This document shows, piece after piece, positions 45,263 to 52,114 of a stretch of 64,000 nucleotides of DNA. Source of the stretch: a bacterium (Candidatus Blackallbacteria) CG13_big_fil_rev_8_21_14_2_50_49_14 (GTDB taxonomy: Bacteria; Cyanobacteriota; Sericytochromatia; UBA7694); contig PFGG01000052.1 of NCBI GenBank assembly GCA_002783405.1, positions 1 to 64,000 of the forward strand, in the 5' to 3' direction. The stretch's first letter is position 1; each line of letters opens with the position of its first letter. The notes under the pieces were generated by a model that was not told where the DNA came from, made no database searches, and worked only from the letters and a program-made list of their open reading frames with translations. A program made the translations under genes and the position numbers.

Positions 45263-45615
45263 CAGTAAAAACCAAAGTTCACCCAGTTGAGCAAGCCCTT
45301 CTTGATGCTATTAAAAAGTCCAAGGCCGAAATTGAAAAAATCCAATCAGATTTGGATAGCAACCCTGATTTAGAATTGTTTCGTCTTAAAGGAAAGCGCA
45401 TAGAAATTGAGTATGGTTTAGCTCCAGCCAAAGAGCGGTTAACACAATTGGCTGAAATCGAAGAGCAGATTACCAAACTTGAAAAAAAGTGTAAGCGCTT
45501 CAATGTTTCTGATGCTGTGGATAAACAAATAGCTTTAGAACACGATGTCTACTTACTTGAGCGCGAGTTGACTCTCTTTCGCTTTCGGTATTCTCCAACC
45601 GATGAGGAGGATTAA
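45259..45615 (+). CDS. Hypothetical coiled-coil phage protein
   Basis: This 118-residue protein is almost wholly helical and charged (AEIEKIQSDLDSNPDLELFRLKGKRIEIEYGLAPAKERL, then VDKQIALEHDVYLLERELTLF), indicating a coiled coil. It is translationally coupled to muB and to the zinc-ribbon gene. Function is unknown. Confidence 0.6.
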   Translation: MTVKTKVHPVEQALLDAIKKSKAEIEKIQSDLDSNPDLELFRLKGKRIEIEYGLAPAKERLTQLAEIEEQITKLEKKCKRFNVSDAVDKQIALEHDVYLLERELTLFRFRYSPTDEED

Positions 45616-45619
45616 GCCA

Positions 45620-45979
45620 ATGCCTCTTTCACCCAAAATCTGCCACTGTACACAGCCGCCCCACTTCTGCTCATGCCCCACCAATTGGGCCAAGTGCTCC
45701 ACTTGCGGAGCCGACATCACCTGGGTCAAAACCCGGAATGATAAACCCATGCCCATCAATGGCCACATCCGCACAGGCTTTTTTGAGCACGGTACCCACG
45801 TTCCCCACTTCAGCACCTGCCCTGAACATGCCCAGCACCGGCGCAAGAAAACCGCTGAAGCGAATATCAGCACCATGCGCAGGGCAGCTCAAACGGTCAA
45901 ACAGCCGGTCCAGCTAGATCTCTTTGCTTCTTCTGCTCTCGAAAATATACGCGAAACTCTGAAAGGCGGCCACAAGTGA
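45620..45979 (+). CDS. Hypothetical zinc-ribbon phage protein
   Basis: This 119-residue protein starts at the ATG at 45620 after gaggagg, which is a better start than the earlier in-frame ATG at 45602. It has clustered cysteines (ICHCTQPPHFCSCPTNWAKCSTCGADITWV) and a later CPEH, consistent with a metal-bound ribbon. It lies in the early operon. Function is unknown. Confidence 0.6.
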   Translation: MPLSPKICHCTQPPHFCSCPTNWAKCSTCGADITWVKTRNDKPMPINGHIRTGFFEHGTHVPHFSTCPEHAQHRRKKTAEANISTMRRAAQTVKQPVQLDLFASSALENIRETLKGGHK

Positions 45980-46197
45980 AAGACATGAGCAGAATTATCT
46001 TGGAAAAAAACCAAGCATTTGAGCGGGAATGCGCTAAAGCAGTAGTGCAAATAAATCGAATGGTAGACGAGTCAAACCAGGCGCTTGCTAAGGCTTTGCC
46101 TATTGCAATACGCGAAATAAATCGAATGATAAACGAGTCAAACCAGGCATTTGCTAAGGCTTTTAATACTAACTTGAAAGGCGGTCCCAAATCATGA
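45976..46197 (+). CDS. Small protein of three 22-residue repeats
   Basis: This 73-residue protein from a GTG (an ATG at 45985 is an alternative) consists of three similar units: LEKNQAFERECAKAV, then INRMVDESNQALAKALPIAIRE, then INRMINESNQAFAKAF. The last two are encoded by a near-identical 66-bp DNA duplication at 46049-46181. The pattern suggests a helical repeat. It overlaps both neighbours (GTGA and ATGA). No family is recognised. Confidence 0.6.
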   Translation: MKDMSRIILEKNQAFERECAKAVVQINRMVDESNQALAKALPIAIREINRMINESNQAFAKAFNTNLKGGPKS

Positions 46198-46541
46198 GTA
46201 CTTTAAACAAAGCTATCTTTACCCCGACTGTCATTGTTGGCATTTACAAACATGATCAATTCGGCACCTATCATCTGCGGAATCTGCGCACAGGTCAGAT
46301 GCTCAATCGGGGTTATTCAACCATCGACGAAGCCCGGTTGGTTCAGGAGCTGCTTGAAAACAATCCTGATGGCCTTTCTGAAGAGGCGCGTCAGTCATTC
46401 TCTGCGGTTTATCAGCCGGAGTCAGAGAGGGGCCTGGATGCCTTGATTAAAGTCTTGGCCAGTGAACTTGCGGAATGGGAAAAACTCAGCAATAGCTTTA
46501 CCTTTAACCTGGAGGCTGCCAATGCAAGGCTCTCAAGGTAA
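46194..46541 (+). CDS. Hypothetical phage protein
   Basis: This 115-residue protein is mixed alpha/beta (VIVGIYKHDQFGTYHLRNLRTGQMLNRGYSTIDEA; LVQELLEN). It lies in the early region and overlaps the GemA-like gene by 20 bp. Not recognised. Confidence 0.55.
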   Translation: MSTLNKAIFTPTVIVGIYKHDQFGTYHLRNLRTGQMLNRGYSTIDEARLVQELLENNPDGLSEEARQSFSAVYQPESERGLDALIKVLASELAEWEKLSNSFTFNLEAANARLSR

Positions 46542-46980
46542 GGATTTCGCCCGCAAAAAAGACCTGGCTATCATCCACGCGGCCAAGAAGCGCATGGGCC
46601 TGGATGACGAATCTTACCGCGATCTGCTCGAAGGAGTGACCAGCAAAGGCGGTACCAAACAGGGGAAGCGCTCAGCCGCAGATCTGACAGCCTCTGAACG
46701 CCAAGCTGTCATTGCTGAAATGGAGCGCCTTGGTGGCCAAACAGCCCCCCGTCTCAAGGGCAAAAGAATCCAGCCCGCCGATGAACGGGCACCATTGCTA
46801 TCCAAGGTCTATGCCCTGCTTTACCATCTCGATCTCTCCATCGAATACGCCTTGGGTATTCTCAAACAGATGTTCAAAGACAAAGCCCCAGCCCGTTTGG
46901 AGTGGGCCAATTCCAGCCAGCTGCATAAACTGGTAGCGGCCTTGGAGTACCACAAGAAACGGAGCGCGGCCAAGCAATGA
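46522..46980 (+). CDS. GemA-like protein (Mu gp16, DUF1018 family)
   Basis: This 152-residue protein shows the DUF1018 signature: KKDLAIIHAAKKRMGLDDESYRDLL, then RSAADLTASERQAVIAEMERLGG and LHKLVAALE near the end. In Mu, gp16/GemA modulates host gene expression and DNA supercoiling. The start at 46522 is chosen for its ggagg ribosome site inside the upstream gene. It overlaps the next gene by ATGA. Confidence 0.82.
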   Translation: MQGSQGKDFARKKDLAIIHAAKKRMGLDDESYRDLLEGVTSKGGTKQGKRSAADLTASERQAVIAEMERLGGQTAPRLKGKRIQPADERAPLLSKVYALLYHLDLSIEYALGILKQMFKDKAPARLEWANSSQLHKLVAALEYHKKRSAAKQ

Positions 46981-47159
46981 AAGGCAAGAAAAAAGATTTG
47001 TGTGAACGCTGCAGAAGATGGACTGATTGCAGTAAATCTATTTACGGGCGCGACTTTTGCCCTGTCTGTTTTGAGTGTGAAACAGAAGAAATACGGATAT
47101 TGTCTGAGGCAAAAGTACCGTTCCCTTTTGAGAAAAGGCAGGAGGAAAAAGAGGTATGA
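46977..47159 (+). CDS. Small zinc-ribbon protein
   Basis: This 60-residue protein has CERC, CSKS, CPVCFEC clusters, consistent with a zinc-binding fold, and a charged C-terminus. It is coupled to the GemA-like gene by an ATGA overlap. Function is unknown. Confidence 0.55.
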   Translation: MKGKKKDLCERCRRWTDCSKSIYGRDFCPVCFECETEEIRILSEAKVPFPFEKRQEEKEV

Positions 47160-47362
47160 ACTCACCTCAATTTGAGCCAACCGCTGTGCCCAATATTTAC
47201 AAGCATTTGCCGACCAATTGCTTTTGCTTTTACAGCCAGCTGACCACGTATCTTGTGCGTGGTGTTGGGGTTTGCCTGTTCGATTCCATTGATGCTGCTC
47301 AGCAGGCAGAGAGTGCATTTCGTGAGTCACTGTCAAAGCGGGAGGCTTCATATGCGCATTAA
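47156..47362 (+). CDS. Hypothetical phage protein
   Basis: This is a 68-residue protein (IYKHLPTNCFCFYSQLTTYLVRGVGVCLFDSIDAAQQAESAF), not recognised. It belongs to the early cluster and overlaps the next gene by 11 bp. Confidence 0.45.
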   Translation: MNSPQFEPTAVPNIYKHLPTNCFCFYSQLTTYLVRGVGVCLFDSIDAAQQAESAFRESLSKREASYAH

Positions 47363-47804
47363 ATGCCCAAGCTGCTTTGCTGAGTTCGATCTGCTTTCGG
47401 CCCTCGACAGTGAAGCGGGCCGCTCCCTGATGGGCCTGCTGGCCAAGCTCGAACCCTATTTGTCTCGGCCATTGGTGGCGTATCTCAGCCTGTTTCGCTC
47501 TGCTTCACGGGCACTGAGCTGGGATCGGGCACTGAAGCTCGCAGAAGAGGTTTTGGCCTTGGAGTCTGACAAAGCCCGGTTATCCACAGCTCTGGCAAAA
47601 GCTGTGGAAATCCTGCGCGACAAACAGGCTGCGGGTGGGTGGAAACCCATGAACAATCACAACTATCTGAAGCGGGTTTTAGAGGGCGTATCTGCCCAGG
47701 CTGAAACAGTGGTTATAACCCCATTAAAACAGGATTCAAAACCCGTTTATAAAAGCAAAACTGCGGCAGCGCTCATGTCTTTGGAGGGATTGAAACGTGG
47801 CTAA
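47352..47804 (+). CDS. Hypothetical phage protein with N-terminal zinc knuckle
   Basis: This protein has 150 residues from the ATG at 47352, which follows cgggagg. The frame is open further upstream but overlaps the previous gene. It starts MRIKCPSCFAEFDLL, a CxxC motif resembling zinc ribbons, and continues helical. It may be a DNA-binding or regulatory protein. Not recognised. Confidence 0.55.
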   Translation: MRIKCPSCFAEFDLLSALDSEAGRSLMGLLAKLEPYLSRPLVAYLSLFRSASRALSWDRALKLAEEVLALESDKARLSTALAKAVEILRDKQAAGGWKPMNNHNYLKRVLEGVSAQAETVVITPLKQDSKPVYKSKTAAALMSLEGLKRG

Positions 47805-48213
47805 AATGATTCCAAACTGGCTGCGTGAAGTGGTTGCAGAAGGCCTCATGAGCTTTGTCGTTTTGGGCCTACCCAATCAACCTCCTGCAGAAACCGTGGC
47901 TTTAACAGGTGAAATGTGGATCAAAGCACTTTGGAAGCATTCCCAATCCTGGGACGAAGAGCAAGACCGCATTCGGCTTGAGGAGGGGTTCTTGAATCTC
48001 TTGCCTATCTTGGAGCGCTGGCCTTTGCCCAAAGACCTGTTGGCGGCAATACCACTCAGACCCGAACAGGATATCTATTACCTTGAAGCACCGGCTATGA
48101 CCGAAAAACAGCGGAAATTCAACTTAGAGCAGATTCAGAAAATCAAAGCCCAACTGAAGGCTCTTGAAATCAAGATGAGTATGCCTAAAAAGGAGAAGAA
48201 CAAAAATGCGTGA
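47797..48213 (+). CDS. Hypothetical phage protein
   Basis: This 138-residue helical protein has a basic C-terminus (QRKFNLEQIQKIKAQLKALEIKM) and no recognised family. It is the last gene before the Mor-type activator and overlaps it by 8 bp. Confidence 0.55.
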   Translation: MAKMIPNWLREVVAEGLMSFVVLGLPNQPPAETVALTGEMWIKALWKHSQSWDEEQDRIRLEEGFLNLLPILERWPLPKDLLAAIPLRPEQDIYYLEAPAMTEKQRKFNLEQIQKIKAQLKALEIKMSMPKKEKNKNA

Positions 48214-48631
48214 TCAGCTTTCCCTGTTTCCACTTGAAGAGTATGTCAAAGAGCCTGTTTTTGAGGAACAGGCAGGAGGCATACTCGAACACAATCTGGG
48301 ACCAGAGAATGCCGCTGCGGTTGTAAAGGCTTTGGGTGGGCTGTCCATCAAAATCCCCAGTCACCCCAAAGGTACAGACTATGTTTTTTTCGAGCAAAAG
48401 CTGGGGTCAGAACTGGCCCAGCTTTTGATAGATAAATTTGCGGGTGAGGAAATTTACATCAGCCGCAATCACTCTGAAGAAGTGTGGACCCAACATCAGC
48501 AAGTGATTAAAACATTTCGGGACTTTGTTGCCAAGGGCAACTCGCGCCGCCGTGCTGTTCAGCAGACGGCCCTGCAGCTCCAGCGGAGTGGACGGCATAT
48601 CTACCGGATACTTGATGAATACAAGAGTTGA
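48206..48631 (+). CDS. mor: Mor-type middle transcription activator
   Basis: This 141-residue protein resembles Mu Mor/C activators. A dimerisation part (LGGLSIKIPSHPKGTDYVFFEQKLGSELAQLLIDKFAGEEIYISR) is followed by a C-terminal helix-turn-helix (NSRRRAVQQTALQLQRSGRHIYRILDEY). Mor activates middle and late phage promoters by binding dyad sites. The repeated motifs at 49250 and 57622 are candidate sites. Confidence 0.82.
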   Translation: MRDQLSLFPLEEYVKEPVFEEQAGGILEHNLGPENAAAVVKALGGLSIKIPSHPKGTDYVFFEQKLGSELAQLLIDKFAGEEIYISRNHSEEVWTQHQQVIKTFRDFVAKGNSRRRAVQQTALQLQRSGRHIYRILDEYKS

Positions 48632-48632
48632 G

Positions 48633-48854
48633 TTAGTCTTGCAGATCAAATGCTTGCTTAATTTTCTTCTTTTCTTTTTGGATTTTCATAATCTCTGATA
48701 CTTGTTTACCGTCAATTTGACGAGAGTTGCCCTCTGACTTATACGCTTGTTTTGCTGCACTTTTCGCTTCAGTTTCCTTGTCGCTTAGAGTGTTGTAGCG
48801 TTGCTGGGCAACTGGTAACAGTTCTTTGTTTAGTTCAGCATCAACGATTTTCAT
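48633..48854 (-). CDS. Hypothetical leftward cargo protein
   Basis: This 73-residue basic, helical protein (ETEAKSAAKQAYKSEGNSRQIDGKQVSEIMKIQKEKKKIKQAF) starts at the ATG at 48854 and overlaps the upstream leftward gene by 14 bp. It reads against the phage's rightward operon, so it is probably a cargo ('moron') gene expressed in the lysogen. Not recognised. Confidence 0.5.
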   Translation of the reverse strand: MKIVDAELNKELLPVAQQRYNTLSDKETEAKSAAKQAYKSEGNSRQIDGKQVSEIMKIQKEKKKIKQAFDLQD

Positions 48855-49185
48855 AAGGCACACCTTTATCGGCGTTCAAGAACATGGTGCGCATTTTTGC
48901 TTCTAATTGGCGAGCATCTTCTGAATTGCTATTGAAAATATAAGGCTTGCTCCCAAAAAAAGGGCATCTGAGGGTAATGGTTCCAGATACCAGATGCAAT
49001 GATAGATCGGCATTATATTGTTGGTTTTCAACAGTTATTTTGACCCCTCTGCGCTGGTAAATAGCCATTAGTGGGTTTATCCCATTGAGAGGCTTAAGCC
49101 CTTCCCTTGAAGAAGAGAAATCCATAGGGGTTTCAATCGTTAATAAATTTGTTGTATTTAATGCATTTACAGCCAATAGAGTCAT
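48841..49185 (-). CDS. Hypothetical leftward cargo protein
   Basis: This protein has 114 residues from the ATG at 49185 (MTLLAVNALNTTNLLTIETPMDFSSSREG). The open frame continues upstream to 49545, but that part overlaps the endolysin gene and is rejected. The start has an agagg site. It is mixed in secondary structure (VKITVENQQYNADLSLHLVSGTITL). It forms a leftward pair with the next gene and may be an exclusion or toxin-antitoxin-like cargo; no family is recognised. Confidence 0.5.
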   Translation of the reverse strand: MTLLAVNALNTTNLLTIETPMDFSSSREGLKPLNGINPLMAIYQRRGVKITVENQQYNADLSLHLVSGTITLRCPFFGSKPYIFNSNSEDARQLEAKMRTMFLNADKGVPYENR

Positions 49186-49249
49186 AAATAACCTCTTGTT
49201 TTTAGGGTCTGCTCTGATCTTATCACAGCAAGAGTTAGTTGTTTGACCA

Positions 49250-49264
49250 ATGTCACCACGACAC
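49250..49264 (+). promoter_or_regulatory. Dyad motif TGTC-N5-GACA, copy 1
   Basis: ATGTCACCACGACAC lies 48 bp before the endolysin start. The identical 15-mer recurs at 57622, before the protease/scaffold gene. The dyad symmetry fits a Mor/C-type activator dimer. Confidence 0.5.
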
Positions 49265-49311
49265 ATCGCCTTATTTTTCGGCATTATTTCTACAATGCGA
49301 GGTAATTGCCC

Positions 49312-49764
49312 ATGTCTCAACTGACCCACAACTTTACTCTGTCCGAACTCACCGTCTCTCAAACTGCTGCCCGTCGTGGCCTGAATAACACCCCTGGACC
49401 TATTCAAACGGCCAATCTCAAACTCTTGTGCGTGCAGGCTTTGCAGCCCCTGCGCGATAAGCTCAATAAGCCCATTATTGTCACCAGTGGATACCGCTCG
49501 CCTGTGGTCAATCGTGCAATTGGTGGTGCTACCAACTCGGCACACATGTCCGGCTTAGCTGCCGACATCTATGTGCCAGGTATGTCATCCGCTGAACTCA
49601 TGAAACGGATTCACACCATGGGCCTGCCCGTTGATCAGGTGATTGATGAATTTGGCTCCTGGGTCCATGTAGCTGTGCCCGCCAAAGGTCAGCCCGCTCG
49701 CCGTGAATATTTGATTGCCCGTTACCAAAATGGTGGGGCTGTCTACAGTGTGGCCAAGTTCTGA
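49312..49764 (+). CDS. Endolysin, M15-type L-alanyl-D-glutamate/DD-peptidase
   Basis: This protein has 150 residues from the ATG at 49312, with a gcgagg ribosome site. It carries the peptidase M15_3 zinc site: SGYRSPVVNRAIGGATNSAHMSGLAAD (H78 and D85) and the later H119 in SWVHV. Such proteins cleave peptidoglycan peptides for host lysis. There is no signal peptide, so a holin is needed for export. The 49925 gene is the candidate. Confidence 0.88.
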   Translation: MSQLTHNFTLSELTVSQTAARRGLNNTPGPIQTANLKLLCVQALQPLRDKLNKPIIVTSGYRSPVVNRAIGGATNSAHMSGLAADIYVPGMSSAELMKRIHTMGLPVDQVIDEFGSWVHVAVPAKGQPARREYLIARYQNGGAVYSVAKF

Positions 49765-49928
49765 TGAGGTGCAAATTTCACCTTGGAAAGCAGGGCTATC
49801 ATTTCTATTTCGGGAGCTATACAAGTTCTCCTTACTATTCTCTTCAATTGGCTGAAGAAGCCTTTGAAATCTGGGCAAACCCCAGCAACCCTGAATACCA
49901 AAAAGCCCTGGAGGAAGCGCAAAAATGA
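49764..49928 (+). CDS. Small phage protein (54 residues)
   Basis: This ORF is coupled to the endolysin stop (tgATG) and overlaps the next start by ATGA. It reads MRCKFHLGKQGYHFYFGSYT and ends helical (ALEEAQK). Tight coupling on both sides makes it likely to be real. Function is unknown. Confidence 0.6.
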   Translation: MRCKFHLGKQGYHFYFGSYTSSPYYSLQLAEEAFEIWANPSNPEYQKALEEAQK

Positions 49929-50146
49929 AGCCGTGGTACAAATCCAAAACCATCTTGGTCAATGCTGTGGCAGCTGCCCTGACCGCCCTCGAAGCCAGTA
50001 CCGGAATGCTCAAACCCATTCTGGGAGACAGCTTCTATCTCATTGTTGCCGTGGGCCTCCCGGTGGTGAATGCCATGTTGCGCACCGTGACCACACAGCC
50101 CCTCGGAAAGCCTGAAGCTCCAGACGAGCACGGGGGGCTGCTGTGA
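49925..50146 (+). CDS. Probable holin
   Basis: This 73-residue protein has hydrophobic stretches at about residues 10-25 (TILVNAVAAALTALEA) and 37-52 (FYLIVAVGLPVVNAML) and a charged C-terminus, as small phage holins do. Its place directly after the endolysin and before a spanin-like gene supports a role in membrane permeabilisation at lysis. Sequence identity with a named holin family cannot be shown here. Confidence 0.65.
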   Translation: MKPWYKSKTILVNAVAAALTALEASTGMLKPILGDSFYLIVAVGLPVVNAMLRTVTTQPLGKPEAPDEHGGLL

Positions 50147-50466
50147 CAGATATGACGCTCAATCTGGCATGGGGTCAGATTACTTGGGTTATGGGCATTG
50201 TCTTTGCTTGGTCTGCTTTCCTGATTGGAATTATTACCGGGCTAGTAGCAAAGATTGTCTCCAATTTTGAAAAAAAAATCACGGATGACAATGTCCAGCT
50301 CAAAGCCAGAGTAGAGCTTGTGGACCTTGAGTACAGAAAGCTCTTGGTCGAATTGCCGATCCAGTACCAACGCCGAGAAGATACGATTCGCGACCAAACC
50401 GTTATCAACGGCAAGCTGGACAAACTGTATGAACTCATTTTGGAGACAAAGACCGATGCCCGATAA
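50143..50466 (+). CDS. Single-pass membrane coiled-coil protein (Rz-like?)
   Basis: This 107-residue protein starts at a GTG overlapping the holin stop (GTGA). One membrane helix (ITWVMGIVFAWSAFLIGIITGLVAKI) is followed by a helical charged tail (KITDDNVQLKARVELVDLEYRKLLVEL). Inner-membrane spanins have this build, but the order in a Mu-like lysis module also allows another accessory role. Confidence 0.55.
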   Translation: MTDMTLNLAWGQITWVMGIVFAWSAFLIGIITGLVAKIVSNFEKKITDDNVQLKARVELVDLEYRKLLVELPIQYQRREDTIRDQTVINGKLDKLYELILETKTDAR

Positions 50467-50764
50467 CTTAGATATCCACCGTGCAGAACGGGAGTTTCTT
50501 CGCTGGATTATCATCACAGCCCTGTGGCACGCCCGCCCCTATGGCTGTCATGAACGGATCATTCTTCGTGCGGCTCAGGATATGCCGTTGCAAATCACCA
50601 CTGACCAATTGCGCCAAGAAATGGATTATGTCGAAGAAAGCGGCTTTTGCAAAATAGACAAAAGTGGGGAGCTTTGGCACGCTAAAATCACCCCCAAAGG
50701 CACAGATCTTGTAGATTACCGGGAAGATTGCCCCAAGGGCATTGCCCGCCCACCTAAGTGGTAA
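50456..50764 (+). CDS. Hypothetical phage protein, winged-helix-like
   Basis: This protein has 102 residues from the ATG at 50456, the longer frame being rejected. It is helical (IHRAEREFLRWIIITALWHARPYGCHERIILRAAQ), then has a YVEESGFCKID strand-turn and a beta hairpin (GELWHAKITPKG), like Mu gp25/gp26-region proteins. Probably DNA-binding. Function is unknown. Confidence 0.55.
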   Translation: MPDNLDIHRAEREFLRWIIITALWHARPYGCHERIILRAAQDMPLQITTDQLRQEMDYVEESGFCKIDKSGELWHAKITPKGTDLVDYREDCPKGIARPPKW

Positions 50765-50769
50765 ACCCC

Positions 50770-51309
50770 ATGTCAAAACCCTCCAAAGTTGAACTGATGC
50801 CAACCGAAGTGCGCGACTGGCTGGATAAAGCCCTGATTGACCGCTCGTTTTCTGGCTACAAGGAACTCGAAGCCCTGATGAAAGAAAGAGGGTTTGACAT
50901 CAGTCACGCCGCCATCCATCGCCACGGCCAAAAACTTGAGCGTCGATTGCAGGCTATCAAAACCAGCACCGAAGCGGCCAAGCTGATTGCCGAGGCAGCT
51001 CCCGATCAGGCTGACCACCGCAGCGCCGCCACCACGGCCCTGATTCAAACATCTCTCTTTGACGCCCTGGTGGATGTGCAAGAGGCAGAAGAAACCCTCG
51101 ATCCAGTCAAGAAGGTCAAGCTTTTGGCTGGGGCTGCAGCCGCCTTTTCCATGCTCGCAAAATCCAGCCTGGCACAAAAGCAGTGGGAGGAAAAAGTCAG
51201 GATAAAGCTGGATGCCCTGGAAAAAGCTGCTCAACAGGAAACGGGCGAGAAAAAGACCGTCACGCTTGAAATCCTGAATATGATTCGCAAAGAAGTCTAC
51301 GGTGTTTGA
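50770..51309 (+). CDS. Terminase small subunit-like (Mu gp27, DUF3486)
   Basis: This 179-residue helical protein begins with a helix-turn-helix-like part (LPTEVRDWLDKALIDRSFSGYKELEALMKERGFDISHAAIHRHGQKLERRL), as in DUF3486/Gp27 proteins of Mu-like phages, the presumed small terminase subunit. It lies before the methyltransferase and large terminase genes. Confidence 0.8.
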   Translation: MSKPSKVELMPTEVRDWLDKALIDRSFSGYKELEALMKERGFDISHAAIHRHGQKLERRLQAIKTSTEAAKLIAEAAPDQADHRSAATTALIQTSLFDALVDVQEAEETLDPVKKVKLLAGAAAAFSMLAKSSLAQKQWEEKVRIKLDALEKAAQQETGEKKTVTLEILNMIRKEVYGV

Positions 51310-51320
51310 AGGAGTACCCC

Positions 51321-52106
51321 ATGTCTGATCTCTGCCCCATTTGTCCCTATCTCAGGAGCGCGTTTACTCTCGAAACGGGCCTTGGCTGGAGTGCCTATCA
51401 CGGCAACTCTATCGAAGTGCTGAAGTCCCTGCCAGAAGGCTCTGTCGATGCCTTGATCTCTGACCCGCCTTACGGAACTGGTGCCAATACTCTGATGGGC
51501 CGTCTGAAGCCTTCTTCGGAAAAATACCGCAGCACAGGGGCCGCCCCTCTGCCAGATATTGACGGGGACTCGCTCATGCCTGAAGCCTGGCAGGATATGA
51601 TGGGTCAGATATTGCGCAGATCCTACCGGGTTCTCAAACCAGGAGCAACAGTGCTGCTGTTTTGCGATTGGCGTAGCCTGCCCAGTCTAATCAACGTGGT
51701 CAGCTATTCAGGTTTTGCCCTGCAGGCGGTCCCAGTCTGGGACAAAGGCCGGGGCTCACGCCCGCGCAAGAATGGTTTTCGCTCTCAATCCGAGCTGATT
51801 CTCTGGGCCAAAAAGCCAGGTGTTTTAGATGGCCCTGAACCCCCGGTCTATCTGGATGGGGTGCTGAAGCATTCCACTTTGAGCAATCACAAGCAGCACT
51901 TGACCCAAAAGCCGCTCCCATTGATGAAAGAACTGGTGCGCGTTGTGCCCAAGAAGGGGCTGGTTTTAGACCCCTTTCAAGGCAGTGGCACCACTGGCGT
52001 TGCTGCACTGGAGCAGGGGCTGACGTATATCGGGATTGAATCAGTGCCCGAATACCACAAGATTGCCTGTGAAAGACTGGCTGCATCCCAAGCCCGCGCC
52101 GCTTGA
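51321..52106 (+). CDS. DNA methyltransferase (N4/N6, beta class)
   Basis: This protein has 261 residues from the ATG at 51321, following gaagga. It shows the catalytic motif DPPYG (near residue 50) before the SAM-binding FQGSGTTG near the C-terminus. This is the order of beta-class N4-cytosine or N6-adenine methyltransferases. Between them is a variable target-recognition region. No partner endonuclease is nearby, so it is probably an orphan phage enzyme protecting or regulating phage DNA. Sitting between the two terminase subunit genes, it may also influence packaging. Confidence 0.88.
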   Translation: MSDLCPICPYLRSAFTLETGLGWSAYHGNSIEVLKSLPEGSVDALISDPPYGTGANTLMGRLKPSSEKYRSTGAAPLPDIDGDSLMPEAWQDMMGQILRRSYRVLKPGATVLLFCDWRSLPSLINVVSYSGFALQAVPVWDKGRGSRPRKNGFRSQSELILWAKKPGVLDGPEPPVYLDGVLKHSTLSNHKQHLTQKPLPLMKELVRVVPKKGLVLDPFQGSGTTGVAALEQGLTYIGIESVPEYHKIACERLAASQARAA

Positions 52107-52114
52107 GGTAAATT

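Noticed and set aside
49186-49545. Long upstream extension of the 48841 gene
   Set aside because: It overlaps the endolysin gene on the other strand and lacks a ribosome site; the ATG at 49185 is preferred.
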